A DNA stretch of 64,000 nt from Polynucleobacter sp. CS-Odin-A6 (GTDB taxonomy: Bacteria > Pseudomonadota > Gammaproteobacteria > Burkholderiales > Burkholderiaceae), in NCBI RefSeq assembly GCF_018882095.1, contig NZ_JACVPD010000002.1:124001-188000 (forward strand). Reading direction: 5' to 3'. The notes under the pieces were generated by a model. It was not told the origin of the DNA, made no database searches, and saw only the letters and a program-made list of their open reading frames with translations. Shown here piece after piece: positions 1-8,063 of the stretch. Numbering within the stretch: position 1 is the stretch's first letter; the number at the start of each line of letters is the position of its first letter. Made by a program: the position numbers and the translations under genes.

Positions 1-2
1 GA

Positions 3-215
3 TGGTTTCTGATCGATGCATCTCTCTATAAAAACCGCCCTCTGGATGGGGCCGAAGATGGAGTGCATCGACAAGAGAATTCATTTCCTGCATTAGTGAT
101 TTGCCTTAGGCTATTTGAACGACTTGATTTACTAAAGACTATCCCAAGAATGAAAAGTGGGAATTTCCCTTGGAATCAAGGCCATGCTCTTTCATATAAG
201 TTTCTAGAAAACTAA
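3..215 (+). CDS. C-terminal end of an unidentified protein (5' end outside window)
   Basis: The third forward frame is open from the window edge to a TAA at 213-215, giving about 70 residues with protein-like composition (FPALVICLRLFERLDLL, then WNQGHALSYKFLEN). No start is visible, so this would be the tail of a gene beginning left of the window. Its last 77 bases are antisense to the end of the CBS gene at 139-612. I do not recognise the family. It could instead be a chance open frame. Confidence is moderate because the reading frame has no other gene to explain the first 138 bases. Confidence 0.4.
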   Translation, partial: WFLIDASLYKNRPLDGAEDGVHRQENSFPALVICLRLFERLDLLKTIPRMKSGNFPWNQGHALSYKFLEN

Positions 216-612
216 TTTGGTTGGTTTGATCTTTAATGATGTCACCAACTAAATCACCAATAGAAATAACGCCAATCACTTGCTGCTGATTGACAACAGG
301 CAAATGACGAACCTTCTTAGCCACCATGATGCTCATGCATTGCTCTGAGGAGTACTCTTCCCCCACAATGAGAGGATGCTCCGTCATGATGTCTGCCGCT
401 AAAATGACATCAGGATCTTTCTTAGCTAAAGTCACCTTAATAGCGCAGTCCCCAAGAGAAATAATTCCCTTTAATTGATTCGCATCAATCACCAGAATTG
501 ATCGAATACGATGCTCCTTCATAATCTCCAATGCCAAAGTAACTGCATCTGTAGACTTTACGGAAAATATTTGATGCTGTTTATTTTTTAAAATATCTTT
601 TACTGTAGTCAT
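139..612 (-). CDS. CBS domain pair protein
   Basis: 157-residue cytoplasmic protein made almost entirely of two CBS motifs, roughly residues 8-62 and 72-128. Each ends in the typical signature (GIISLGD at 49-55, GVISIGD at 114-120). CBS pairs bind adenine nucleotides or SAM and act as energy or ligand sensors. Stand-alone two-CBS proteins of this size are common in proteobacteria and usually have no assigned target. The C-terminal 25 residues overlap the open frame on the other strand. No operon partner is evident, and a 271-base non-coding stretch separates it from the next genes. Confidence 0.88.
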   Translation of the reverse strand: MTTVKDILKNKQHQIFSVKSTDAVTLALEIMKEHRIRSILVIDANQLKGIISLGDCAIKVTLAKKDPDVILAADIMTEHPLIVGEEYSSEQCMSIMVAKKVRHLPVVNQQQVIGVISIGDLVGDIIKDQTNQISFLETYMKEHGLDSKGNSHFSFLG

Positions 613-883
613 TTGCTACCTCAAATCATTGCGTTGATAGGTTAAATTTAAGTATAGTTGATCTGAGAATCTTTAAAGACGTGATGCTCTTGGGTCCAGG
701 GAAGCAATAGCTGCCAATATCAATAGTTGAACAAGTGACCGTCATGAGTTGCCACAATGAATAATCCGGAGCATAGTCAGAAAATGGAAGTCTGAGTTAT
801 GATTTCATCACATCTAAATAGGTTCTTTTGATATGCAAACAAAAAGCTGATGGCAAACAAGCTATTTTTCAAGAGATGATTAA

Positions 884-1033
884 ATGTCTAGAAATAAATT
901 AGGATTATTCCCATTTGGCTTGACAGTACTGGGCTTTATTGTTTTCGTAAAAACAGGCTCTTTTCTACTTTTTTCTGTAGGAATAGTTTCTACCGCTGTA
1001 TTGGTGTTTTCAAAAAGCAAATTCATACAATAG
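884..1033 (+). CDS. Small hydrophobic membrane protein (49 aa)
   Basis: A 49-codon ORF starting MSRNKLGLFPF and ending at the TAG at 1031-1033, immediately abutting the ATG of the next small gene (TAGATG). Most of its length is one or two hydrophobic segments (GLTVLGFIVFV, FLLFSVGIVSTAVLVF). An AGAG ribosome-binding motif lies about 8 bases upstream. The abutting second small membrane ORF suggests a two-gene transcript. No family is recognised; function unknown. Confidence 0.5.
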   Translation: MSRNKLGLFPFGLTVLGFIVFVKTGSFLLFSVGIVSTAVLVFSKSKFIQ

Positions 1034-1219
1034 ATGACCGGCGAAAAAATAGAGCTGCTATTGGAATTTAGTGTGATTTTGATTTCACCAATAATCTATC
1101 ACTTCTATCTTCTGAAATATAAAAAAATTGCACGTGAGATTGTCTTCAAAGATATCAAGATTTATCTGTTTCTTTATGGACTCATTGCAATTGCTTGCTT
1201 ATTACTTTTCTTGAGATAA
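1034..1219 (+). CDS. Small membrane protein (61 aa)
   Basis: 61 residues with two predicted membrane helices, about residues 9-27 (LLEFSVILISPIIYHFYLL) and 43-60 (IYLFLYGLIAIACLLLFL), separated by a basic loop (KYKKIAREIVFKDIK). The ATG directly follows the stop of the 49-residue ORF, suggesting translational coupling. It ends 39 bases before the convergent oxidase gene. No family recognised; the pair could be a small envelope complex, but nothing in the sequence proves that. Confidence 0.55.
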   Translation: MTGEKIELLLEFSVILISPIIYHFYLLKYKKIAREIVFKDIKIYLFLYGLIAIACLLLFLR

Positions 1220-1258
1220 ATCATCTGTCCGCAGTCATAGTGCATGTTGAGTTCAATA

Positions 1259-1858
1259 CTACTGATCGTATTCAGCCGCAAACTGATGATTAACATCACG
1301 ATGTTTAGCCTCGTCTTCTCGAACCGCAATCACGACATCGCGTAGTGTGGCATCTGCGGATAAATGCCAGTAATCAATCGCAATCTTGGGCGCAGCAATG
1401 TTGGGCAATGTTCCATTATCAATTTCTCGTAAATATTCTGTGTAGGAATACACGGCTTCTTCTTCAAAATATCCCACAATTCGGTGGGCTGTCCGTGGGA
1501 AAAAAATATAGATTACAAAGAACACATTCCAAAATATTAACTGAGCAAACAACACTAAAAAACGCTCGAAGGCATTTGGCTTAGCAATCTCGATAAATGT
1601 CATCAAGTGCATTCTTTCATTTTCTGCCTCAGCTAATAGAGTGCGAATCTTCGGGCCATAACCCGTTTTCATCTTTCGTAAGCTAGTCAAATGCGTCCAC
1701 ATACCAGCAACCATGCCAGGAACGCCAGCGACAGTTTCAAGAATAACTGCACGATGCCCATATCTTTTTTGAAAAAAAGTATCTGCGAAAAAACGCATAC
1801 TTTTGGTAAACAAAAGTGCGACTCTGTCTGAAAGGTTAATAGGTTGGTAGTGGCTCAT
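1259..1858 (-). CDS. aox: Alternative oxidase (ubiquinol oxidase, non-electrogenic)
   Basis: Di-iron quinol oxidase of the inner membrane that reduces oxygen to water without pumping protons. All four iron-ligand motifs of the AOX family are present: [11 protein letters not shown] with E41, AENERMHL with E81 and H84, EEEAVYSYT around E132-134, and [12 protein letters not shown] with E183 and H186. At 199 residues it is a compact bacterial form without the plant N-terminal extension, so the cysteine switch is absent. A hydrophobic interfacial segment lies near residues 100-120. It is downstream of the type II NADH dehydrogenase with a 58-base gap, so electrons could pass NADH to quinol to oxygen with no energy conservation. 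Its SD is inside a possible stem (1865-1904). Confidence 0.93.
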   Translation of the reverse strand: MSHYQPINLSDRVALLFTKSMRFFADTFFQKRYGHRAVILETVAGVPGMVAGMWTHLTSLRKMKTGYGPKIRTLLAEAENERMHLMTFIEIAKPNAFERFLVLFAQLIFWNVFFVIYIFFPRTAHRIVGYFEEEAVYSYTEYLREIDNGTLPNIAAPKIAIDYWHLSADATLRDVVIAVREDEAKHRDVNHQFAAEYDQ

Positions 1859-1864
1859 TTGATG

Positions 1865-1904
1865 CCCTTCTAATCGGACTTTAAATCTTACTCGCTTAGA
1901 AGGG
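1865..1904 (-). promoter_or_regulatory. Inverted repeat that can mask the aox ribosome binding site
   Basis: On the transcript strand CCCTTCTAA (1904-1896) is followed after 22 bases by its exact complement TTAGAAGGG (1873-1865). The second arm contains AGAAGGG, the Shine-Dalgarno sequence of aox, six bases before its ATG at 1858. The first arm begins 12 bases after the ndh stop codon. A 9-bp stem here would block ribosome entry. Seen: perfect repeat and SD overlap. Inferred: translational control, for example by temperature, a trans-acting RNA, or ribosomes leaving ndh. Confidence 0.6.
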
Positions 1905-1916
1905 TGTCTGCCTAAC

Positions 1917-3281
1917 TCAGTGAAGCTTTACGATAGAATGGGTTCGACGATGAATTAAACGACTGATCGTATCGAGAAACACCTTTACCCATCCATGAAG
2001 TGCTAGTTGATGCAGTTTATATAAACTGATGTACATGAGTTTTGCAAACAGGCCTTCAATCATGAGGCTGCCACCAATGAGTCCACCCATCATGCTACCC
2101 ACGCTACTGAACTCGCCCAAGGATACGAGCGATCCAAAATCACGGTATTGATAGGGCTTTAGTGGCTTACCATCCATCATTTGATGAATTTGGGAATATA
2201 GATGTGATGCTTGTTGATGAGCTGCTTGAGCTCTTGGAGGAACGATGCCGCCTTTGCCGTTATTCGCTTCCGGCCATGGGCATGCTGCACAATCTCCCAT
2301 CGCAAAAATATGAGGGTCACGAGTGCTTTGCAAGGTGGGTAATACCAATAATTGATTAGCCTGATTCGTCTCTAGGCCGCCAATCTCCTTCAGAAAGTCC
2401 GGAGCCTTGACGCCAGCCGCCCAAACGATTAATTCAGCAGGAATTTCTACGCCATTTGATAAGCAGACTTGATGGGATTCTATTTTCTCTACCTTGGCAC
2501 CAGTCAGTACCTCGACACCCAAATCCGTCAGTAATTTTTCGGCGGCAATAGAAATTCTGTCAGGTAAGGCGGGCAATATTCTAGAGGCAGCCTCAATTAA
2601 AATCACTTTGAGGTCTTTCTCAGGATTCACTCGATCCATTCCAAATGAAATAATGGCACGCGTTGTGCGATGTAATTCGGCAGCTAGCTCGACTCCGGTA
2701 GCACCAGCCCCAATAATCACAACCTTTAATTGATAAGGCGTCAAAGGCTCAGTTTGAGACTGCGCTCTCAAACATGCATTTAGTAAGCGCAAGTGAAAGC
2801 GTTTTGCATCTACAACTGATTCAAGCCTTTGGGCATATTGAGCAACGCCCGGAGTACCAAAATCATTGGTTAAGCTGCCAATAGAAATGATCAATGAATC
2901 GTAATGAATAGTTTGCTGTGGCGTAATCAATTCACCAGAGTCGTCGTAAAAAGGGGCCACCTGAATTTCACGATTGACCCTGTCTATGCCTGTCAGCTCG
3001 CCTAAGCGAAAGCTAAAATGATGCCAGTGTGCTTGAGCTATATAGTCCAACTCCTGATCAGCCTGATCCATTGAGCCTGCAGCAACCTCATGTAATTTAG
3101 GCTTCCATAGATGGGTTCGGTTCTTATCTACCAAGATCACCGATACTTTTTTAGAAGATTTTTTTCGGGAATTGAAGCGATCACCGAGTTTGGTAGCTAG
3201 CTCTAAACCGCCTGCACCACCTCCCACGATCACAATTCGATGCTCTTGAGTCATAAATTCATCTTTAGATATATTGCCCAT
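1917..3281 (-). CDS. ndh: Type II NADH:quinone dehydrogenase (NDH-2)
   Basis: Single-subunit FAD enzyme that oxidises NADH and reduces quinone at the inner face of the membrane without proton pumping. The FAD-binding motif VIVGGGAGG is at about residues 17-25 and the NADH-binding motif [10 protein letters not shown] at about 187-196, followed by VWAAGVKAP and the FAD C-terminal motif AMGDCA. Length 454 matches the family. The C-terminal part is basic and hydrophobic, consistent with peripheral membrane attachment. ATG at 3254 ([12 protein letters not shown]) is an alternative start close to the nucleotide fold. It is followed by aox on the same strand, forming a complete uncoupled respiratory chain. 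An FNR-like box lies upstream. Confidence 0.9.
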   Translation of the reverse strand: MGNISKDEFMTQEHRIVIVGGGAGGLELATKLGDRFNSRKKSSKKVSVILVDKNRTHLWKPKLHEVAAGSMDQADQELDYIAQAHWHHFSFRLGELTGIDRVNREIQVAPFYDDSGELITPQQTIHYDSLIISIGSLTNDFGTPGVAQYAQRLESVVDAKRFHLRLLNACLRAQSQTEPLTPYQLKVVIIGAGATGVELAAELHRTTRAIISFGMDRVNPEKDLKVILIEAASRILPALPDRISIAAEKLLTDLGVEVLTGAKVEKIESHQVCLSNGVEIPAELIVWAAGVKAPDFLKEIGGLETNQANQLLVLPTLQSTRDPHIFAMGDCAACPWPEANNGKGGIVPPRAQAAHQQASHLYSQIHQMMDGKPLKPYQYRDFGSLVSLGEFSSVGSMMGGLIGGSLMIEGLFAKLMYISLYKLHQLALHGWVKVFLDTISRLIHRRTHSIVKLH

Positions 3282-3324
3282 ACTGAATGGAGATTACTAT
3301 AGGCTAATAGTAGCGCAGACCCAA

Positions 3325-3338
3325 ATGATCTTGATCAA
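3325..3338. promoter_or_regulatory. FNR/ANR/DNR-type box upstream of ndh-aox
   Basis: ATGAT-CTTG-ATCAA on the forward strand matches the palindromic TTGAT-N4-ATCAA consensus at 9 of 10 positions. Its centre is about 50 bases upstream of the ndh start at 3281. CRP/FNR-family regulators that sense oxygen or nitric oxide bind this motif. In Escherichia coli ndh is repressed by FNR, which makes the location plausible. The regulator is not in this window. Confidence 0.45.
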
Positions 3339-3365
3339 TTTCCTAGCTATAAGGCCGCTACAAGC

Positions 3366-3710
3366 TTACGATTCTTTTAAGGCTCGGGCCATGCATCCGG
3401 ACAGTAATTCAAATAATTTATAGGCTTGGGTTGTAGGCATCACCCTCTTCTTACGGGCATCATCTTGTTCGATTAACTTAATATAGCCAATCGATCGAAG
3501 GTTTTTAAGGCGGCCATGCAACGTGGCTTGGGAGCCTAATAATTTTAGCCTTAAAAGGTCGCCAACAAAAATGGGGTTACCAACGCTATCGTCAAGCATG
3601 ATGTTGTTGAGTAAATGCTTTTCGGTTGAATCCAAAGTTCGGATCTTGCTTTTGGCTTGAAGTATCTCCACAAGATCGAGAAAACGAATATATCCGTTCG
3701 ATTTTTTCAT
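3366..3710 (-). CDS. Small winged-helix (MarR-like) transcriptional regulator
   Basis: 114 residues, basic, with a winged-helix layout: a helical N-terminus with a helix-turn-helix region near residues 45-75 (VGDLLRLKLLGSQATLHGRLKNL) and a wing-like segment (GYIKLIEQDDARKKRV) typical of MarR-type regulators reading D-x-R in the wing. Shorter than usual MarR proteins (about 140). Tandem with the 76-residue ORF upstream (22-base gap) and with ndh-aox downstream on the same strand, so it could govern that operon, but this is inference from position only. Confidence 0.6.
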   Translation of the reverse strand: MKKSNGYIRFLDLVEILQAKSKIRTLDSTEKHLLNNIMLDDSVGNPIFVGDLLRLKLLGSQATLHGRLKNLRSIGYIKLIEQDDARKKRVMPTTQAYKLFELLSGCMARALKES

Positions 3711-3732
3711 GAATTGATATTGCTCCTGAAAT

Positions 3733-3963
3733 TCATTCTTTAAATAGTTTCACAATATTCTGATGCGCCCAATCTATTAAATGCATATTCTCATCTTTAC
3801 TTAAGGCCTCCATGAGACTAGGGCTGAGAGTAATGGCGCCATCCTCATTTGAGGAAAATGGAATATTTTCGTATGGATACCGTTTATCACTTCCGTGTAG
3901 ATCGTAGACGATATCTAACAATTTAATAGCGTGCTCTGAATGCAAATCATCGGATGAACTCAT
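3733..3963 (-). CDS. Hypothetical acidic protein (76 aa)
   Basis: 76 residues, acidic, no signal peptide or membrane segment; predicted mostly helical (HAIKLLDIVYDLHG, SLMEALSKDENMHLIDWAHQNIVKLF). It has a TTGAATTAGG-rich upstream region with a GAGAGGGG purine stretch before the ATG that can serve as SD. It lies 22 bases upstream of the winged-helix regulator and is probably cotranscribed. No family recognised. Confidence 0.5.
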   Translation of the reverse strand: MSSSDDLHSEHAIKLLDIVYDLHGSDKRYPYENIPFSSNEDGAITLSPSLMEALSKDENMHLIDWAHQNIVKLFKE

Positions 3964-4168
3964 GCTTAATCCCCTCTCTTGAATTAGGTGAACCTAGGAA
4001 GTACCAGATTAAGAAAAATTGGTGATTATGTATGTGCGTCATCGCACATTGATAGCGGCATTCGCGCTTCACGATAGTTCGCTCTCGTACAGACCTTAAC
4101 ACTAGCATTCCTCATGATGGTGAACGTATCCAGTGCAACTTGGCGCTCCATCAGACTGCTGATGCTAT

Positions 4169-4930
4169 TTGAAAGAAATCATGTCTCCCACCTCTTGCTA
4201 TGCCGCTCAATCAGCTAAAACGCCCCTTGCGCCCTTCAAGGTTGATCGAAGAGAGTTAGGCTCTAACGACGTAAAAATTGCTATCGAGTATGGTGGTGTT
4301 TGCCACACTGACATCCATTTTGCGAGAAACGAGTGGGGCGGAACCCATTATCCCGTGGTTCCGGGTCATGAAATTATTGGCAAGATCACTGCCGTAGGCA
4401 AAGCCGTCAACAATCTCAAGATTGGCCAAAGAGTTGGCGCAGGATATATGTCTGGCTCCTGCCATGAATGTGCTTCGTGTAAAGCCCATCTTGAGCAATA
4501 TTGCCTTAAGGGCTTTTCAACTATCTTCAACAGCCTCTCAAAAGATCCTGGGGGATTTGCTTTTGGTGGCTACTCCAAAAACATAGTGCTTGATCAAAAT
4601 TTTGTATTGATCATCCCTACGGGTTTAAATCCCGCTAGTACTGCCCCACTGCTCTGTGCTGGCATCACCACTTACTCTCCATTGGTGCATTGGGGCGTCA
4701 AGCCGGGAATGACCGTAGGTATTATCGGATTGGGTGGCCTGGGGCATATGGGCGTCAAACTCTCCCATGCGATGGGGGCCAAAACAGTCATGATTACTAC
4801 ATCCAAAACGAAGGATCAGGTGCACGAAATATTTAAAATAACAGGTGGCATCGTATACATCCTTCCTGAAATACATTCCATTCAGAAGGTATTTGGCCCT
4901 GAGGCTGCACGGTTCAGTCAGCGTGAGTAA
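4169..4930 (+). pseudogene. Zinc alcohol dehydrogenase (YahK/CAD type), C-terminally truncated
   Basis: The N-terminal two thirds is a clear medium-chain Zn alcohol/aldehyde reductase. Catalytic zinc ligands are C45, H67 (PGHE) and C166, structural zinc cysteines C98, C101, C104 and C112, and the coenzyme motif GLGGLGHMG lies at 190-198. Homology to the family stops near residue 220, after the TTSK segment. The last 30 residues are unrelated and the ORF ends at 253, whereas the family is about 350. The rest of the Rossmann fold and the C-terminal catalytic segment are missing, so the product is very probably inactive. The family-like start is ATG 4181 (MSPTSCYAAQ). No remainder of the gene is visible downstream, where the next gene is convergent. 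Confidence 0.75.
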
Positions 4931-4939
4931 GCCACAACA

Positions 4940-5650
4940 TCAATCAATCCAAACTGGATATTTATGCATTATTGAATTAAATAGTTCAGACTGGGTCTGT
5001 TGATTAAGCCATTTTTTAGTCAGGGGAAAAGGCAACTGCTCAAACTGCTGCGGGCTCACCATTGAAAACTGCCTGATGAATGGAAAAATAGCTACATCTA
5101 CCCAAGTCAATTTGTTGCCCATTAAATATTCACTAGATTCCAGCACAAGCTCCAACGGTTTAAGCATCAGCTCTATAGTCGCATTTAAAACTGCTGCTTG
5201 ATTAAGCTCTGGATATCGATTCGGATATTTATATTGGTCTAGCAGGATCTTAAATGGGCCATCATTTTTATCAATCCAATGCTGGGAGATGTTTTCATTA
5301 ACCTCTCCCCAGTGATCGGGATCGGATATGCTCAAAGCCCACTTCATAATATCCAAACTTTGATCCAAGACAAACCCATCAATGCATAAGACTGGAACGG
5401 TGCCCTTAGGTGAGGCAAGTAACATGGATTGGGGCTTATTCCGTAATTCAATCTCCCTATGCTCAAACTCAATGCCAGCGTACTTCAATGCCATACGCGC
5501 CCTCATGGCATAGGGACATCTTCGATAAGAATAGAAAATTGGCATCATCAGTTCATTGTCCGCTAAGACTTTTGGCTTTGGCAAGGTCTCCTCGACACTC
5601 ATGCTTGACTTGGAATTTGGATAAGATAGTTTATCGAAAAAATAGATCAC
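4940..5650 (-). CDS. Glutathione S-transferase family protein
   Basis: A thioredoxin-fold N-terminal domain begins at IFYSYRRCPYAMRARMAL with a CPYA motif (C45) typical of GrxA/omega-like transferases. KGTVPVL, a beta-strand with cis-proline that binds glutathione, and the DQSLDIMKW segment follow. The C-terminal half is all-helical (WVDVAIFPFIRQF). Likely a cytosolic glutathione-dependent reductase or transferase. The first 34 residues are unlike the family, so the true start may be ATG 5602 or 5545-5548. It is divergent from ahpC, which with the shared promoter region hints at oxidative stress control. Confidence 0.82.
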   Translation of the reverse strand: MIYFFDKLSYPNSKSSMSVEETLPKPKVLADNELMMPIFYSYRRCPYAMRARMALKYAGIEFEHREIELRNKPQSMLLASPKGTVPVLCIDGFVLDQSLDIMKWALSISDPDHWGEVNENISQHWIDKNDGPFKILLDQYKYPNRYPELNQAAVLNATIELMLKPLELVLESSEYLMGNKLTWVDVAIFPFIRQFSMVSPQQFEQLPFPLTKKWLNQQTQSELFNSIMHKYPVWID

Positions 5651-5743
5651 TAATATCTAAATTAATCATTATCCAAATAAACAATTAGTCTCTAGAATAG
5701 GTCCTGTTGTGAATCAACTATTTCATTTATTACAGGAGAAACC

Positions 5744-6307
5744 ATGTCTTTAATCAATACCCCAGTTCCACCATTCAAAACCCAAGCTTTCCACAATGGC
5801 AAGTTTGTTACCGTTTCAGATGAGACCCTCAAAGGCAAATGGTCTGTACTCATTTTCATGCCAGCAGCATTCACATTCAACTGCCCAACAGAAATTGAAG
5901 ATGCGGCTGATAACTATGCTGAATTTCAAAAGATGGGTGCAGAGGTATACATCATTACTACCGATACGCACTTCTCACACAAAGTATGGCATGAGACTTC
6001 ACCGGCAGTAGGTAAAGCTAAATTCCCATTGGTTGGCGACCCAACTCACACCCTGACACGTGGTTTTGGCGTTCATATTGAAGAAGATGGCTTAGCATTG
6101 CGTGGCACATTCATCATCAACCCAGAAGGCATTATCAAGACTGCCGAAGTTCACTCTAACGAAATCGCACGCGATATCTCTGAGACATTGCGCAAGCTTA
6201 AAGCTGCCCAATATACGGCTGCTCACCCAGGTGAAGTTTGCCCAGCGAAATGGAAAGAAGGCGCAGCAACATTGACTCCGTCTATCGATCTCGTAGGCAA
6301 GATCTAA
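5744..6307 (+). CDS. ahpC: Alkyl hydroperoxide reductase subunit C (peroxiredoxin)
   Basis: Typical 2-Cys peroxiredoxin of 187 residues that reduces H2O2 and organic peroxides in the cytoplasm. The peroxidatic cysteine is C47 in FTFNCPTE and the resolving cysteine C166 in GEVCPAKW, with the conserved active-site region preceding C47. The start is supported by AGGAG six bases upstream. AhpF, its reductase, follows after a 131-base spacer with a strong inverted repeat, so the two may be cotranscribed with unequal output. I could not fit a convincing OxyR site upstream. Confidence 0.97.
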   Translation: MSLINTPVPPFKTQAFHNGKFVTVSDETLKGKWSVLIFMPAAFTFNCPTEIEDAADNYAEFQKMGAEVYIITTDTHFSHKVWHETSPAVGKAKFPLVGDPTHTLTRGFGVHIEEDGLALRGTFIINPEGIIKTAEVHSNEIARDISETLRKLKAAQYTAAHPGEVCPAKWKEGAATLTPSIDLVGKI

Positions 6308-6347
6308 ATTTAGTTTTAGTTTTAGCTTCAGCTTTTATTTGCTCTAT

Positions 6348-6410
6348 ATAGACTCTCTTCGGAGAGTCTATTGGGTAGGAAGAAATTATTCCCCCCTACC
6401 CAATAGACTC
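6348..6410 (+). promoter_or_regulatory. Competing hairpins between ahpC and ahpF
   Basis: Segment 1 (6348-6357, ATAGACTCTC) pairs exactly with segment 2 (6362-6371) around a TTCG tetraloop. The sequence 6364-6379 also pairs perfectly over 16 bp with 6395-6410 around a 15-base loop. Both stems use 6364-6371, so they are mutually exclusive, like antiterminator and terminator arrangements. No T-run follows 6410, so it may act as a processing, stability or attenuation element rather than a plain terminator. The ahpF SD (AAGGA) lies 17 bases further on. Confidence 0.65.
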
Positions 6411-6438
6411 ATCAAGATTCAATACCAAGGATTACATC

Positions 6439-7983
6439 ATGTTAGATAGCAACGTCAAATCGCAACTTAAGGCTTACTTTGAAAAAATAGTGAGTCCGAT
6501 TGTTTTAGAGGCCACTCTGGATGACAGCCCTCAATCGGCTCAGATGCTGGAGCTTCTCAACGAGGTTGTGGAGCAATCTGAACAAATCTCGCTGAAGACA
6601 TCCGGGAGCAGTAAAAATATTCCTAGCTTTACAGTCAGCAAGGTAGGTGATCCTGCGCGTATCGCATTTTCTGGCCTACCGATGGGTCATGAGATGACTT
6701 CTTTCATCCTTGCTATTTTGCAGACCAGTGGCTACCCGCCCAAAGTAGAACAAGATGTAATTGATAGCATTAAGGGGCTTGAAGGTAAAAAGCGTTTTCA
6801 GACTTTTATTTCTCTGTCATGCCACAACTGCCCTGACGTGGTGCAAGCCCTTAACCTCATGGCTGCTCTCAACCCGAATATCGAGCACGAGATGATTGAT
6901 GGTGCCCTCTTCCAGAGCTTGGTCGATCAATACCAAATTATGGCAGTGCCGACTGTAATTTTGAATGGTGAAGTCTTTGGTCAAGGTCGCATGAGCGTTG
7001 AAGAGATCGCTGCCAAACTCGATACCAATTCATCAGCACGCGATGCAGAAAAGATTAGCGCTAAGGCTGCTTATGATTCATTGATCATTGGTGGTGGTCC
7101 TGCTGGCGCCTCTGCTGCAATCTATTCCGCCAGAAAAGGCATTAGAACGGGTATTGTGGCTCAGCGCTTTGGCGGTCAGGTTGCCGATACTCTCGGCATT
7201 GAAAATTTCATCTCTGTGCAAGAGACTGAAGGCCCTAAATTAGTCATGGCGCTTGAGCAGCATGTTAAGACTTACGATGTCGACATCATGAACCTGCAAA
7301 CGGCGAAGAGTCTGAGCAAGACTGGTGATGAATTACAGATCACCCTTGAGAATGGTGCCACTCTTAAAAGTAAAACGGTCATCCTAAGTACTGGCGCACG
7401 CTGGCGTGAAATGAATGTCCCTGGCGAGCAAGAGTACCGCGGTAAAGGAGTAGCGTACTGCCCTCACTGCGATGGCCCTTTGTATAAAGGCAAGCGGGTG
7501 GCAGTCATTGGCGGAGGAAACTCTGGGGTTGAAGCCGTTATTGATTTAGCTGGAATCGTAGATCACGTGACATTAATTGAGTTTGACACTAAATTGCGTG
7601 CTGATGCCGTTCTGCAGAAAAAAATGTATAGCTTACCCAATGTGACTGTCGTTACCAATGCCTTAAGCAAGGAAGTCTTAGGCGCGGAGGGCAAAGTGAC
7701 TACCTTAAGGTACGAGGATCGCGCTAATAATCAAATGCATGACATTGCACTTGAAGGTATCTTTGTTCAAATTGGATTATTGCCAAACACGGATTGGCTC
7801 AAAGGCATTGTTGATCTGTCTCCTAGAGGAGAAATCATTATTAGTCAGAAAGGTGAGACCTCGATGCCCGGCGTATTTGCTGCAGGAGACTGCACAACCG
7901 TTCCCTACAAGCAAATTATCATTGCGATGGGTGAAGGTGCTAATGCTTCACTCTCTGCTTTTGACTATCTGATACGCTCTTAA
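6439..7983 (+). CDS. ahpF: Alkyl hydroperoxide reductase subunit F
   Basis: 514-residue NADH-dependent flavoprotein disulfide reductase that recycles AhpC. The N-terminal tandem thioredoxin-like domain carries the CHNC pair (C128/C131) and the linker leads to the FAD motif [12 protein letters not shown] near residue 215. The redox-active CPHC is at 341-344, the NADH motif [11 protein letters not shown] follows, and the C-terminal FAD motif is GVFAAGDCT. Full length for the family (about 520). The ATG is preceded by AAGGA. A strong terminator follows, so the unit is ahpC-ahpF only. Confidence 0.97.
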   Translation: MLDSNVKSQLKAYFEKIVSPIVLEATLDDSPQSAQMLELLNEVVEQSEQISLKTSGSSKNIPSFTVSKVGDPARIAFSGLPMGHEMTSFILAILQTSGYPPKVEQDVIDSIKGLEGKKRFQTFISLSCHNCPDVVQALNLMAALNPNIEHEMIDGALFQSLVDQYQIMAVPTVILNGEVFGQGRMSVEEIAAKLDTNSSARDAEKISAKAAYDSLIIGGGPAGASAAIYSARKGIRTGIVAQRFGGQVADTLGIENFISVQETEGPKLVMALEQHVKTYDVDIMNLQTAKSLSKTGDELQITLENGATLKSKTVILSTGARWREMNVPGEQEYRGKGVAYCPHCDGPLYKGKRVAVIGGGNSGVEAVIDLAGIVDHVTLIEFDTKLRADAVLQKKMYSLPNVTVVTNALSKEVLGAEGKVTTLRYEDRANNQMHDIALEGIFVQIGLLPNTDWLKGIVDLSPRGEIIISQKGETSMPGVFAAGDCTTVPYKQIIIAMGEGANASLSAFDYLIRS

Positions 7984-8002
7984 ATTGAATGAAACATGAT
8001 GG

Positions 8003-8033
8003 AGCCCATGAATTTATGTTCATGGGCTTTTTT
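8003..8033 (+). terminator. Rho-independent terminator after ahpF
   Basis: AGCCCATGAA (8003-8012) and TTCATGGGCT (8019-8028) form a 10-bp stem with a six-base loop, followed by a run of T to 8033. It is placed 20 bases after the ahpF stop, ending the ahp transcript before the convergent gene. Confidence 0.88.
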
Positions 8034-8063
8034 GCTGATAGATCTAGTGATGAAACAAGGCGC

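Noticed and set aside
5621..5700. OxyR site upstream of ahpC
   Set aside because: Several ATAG/CTAT-like pieces occur but the spacing does not fit the four-tetrad consensus, so no site is claimed.
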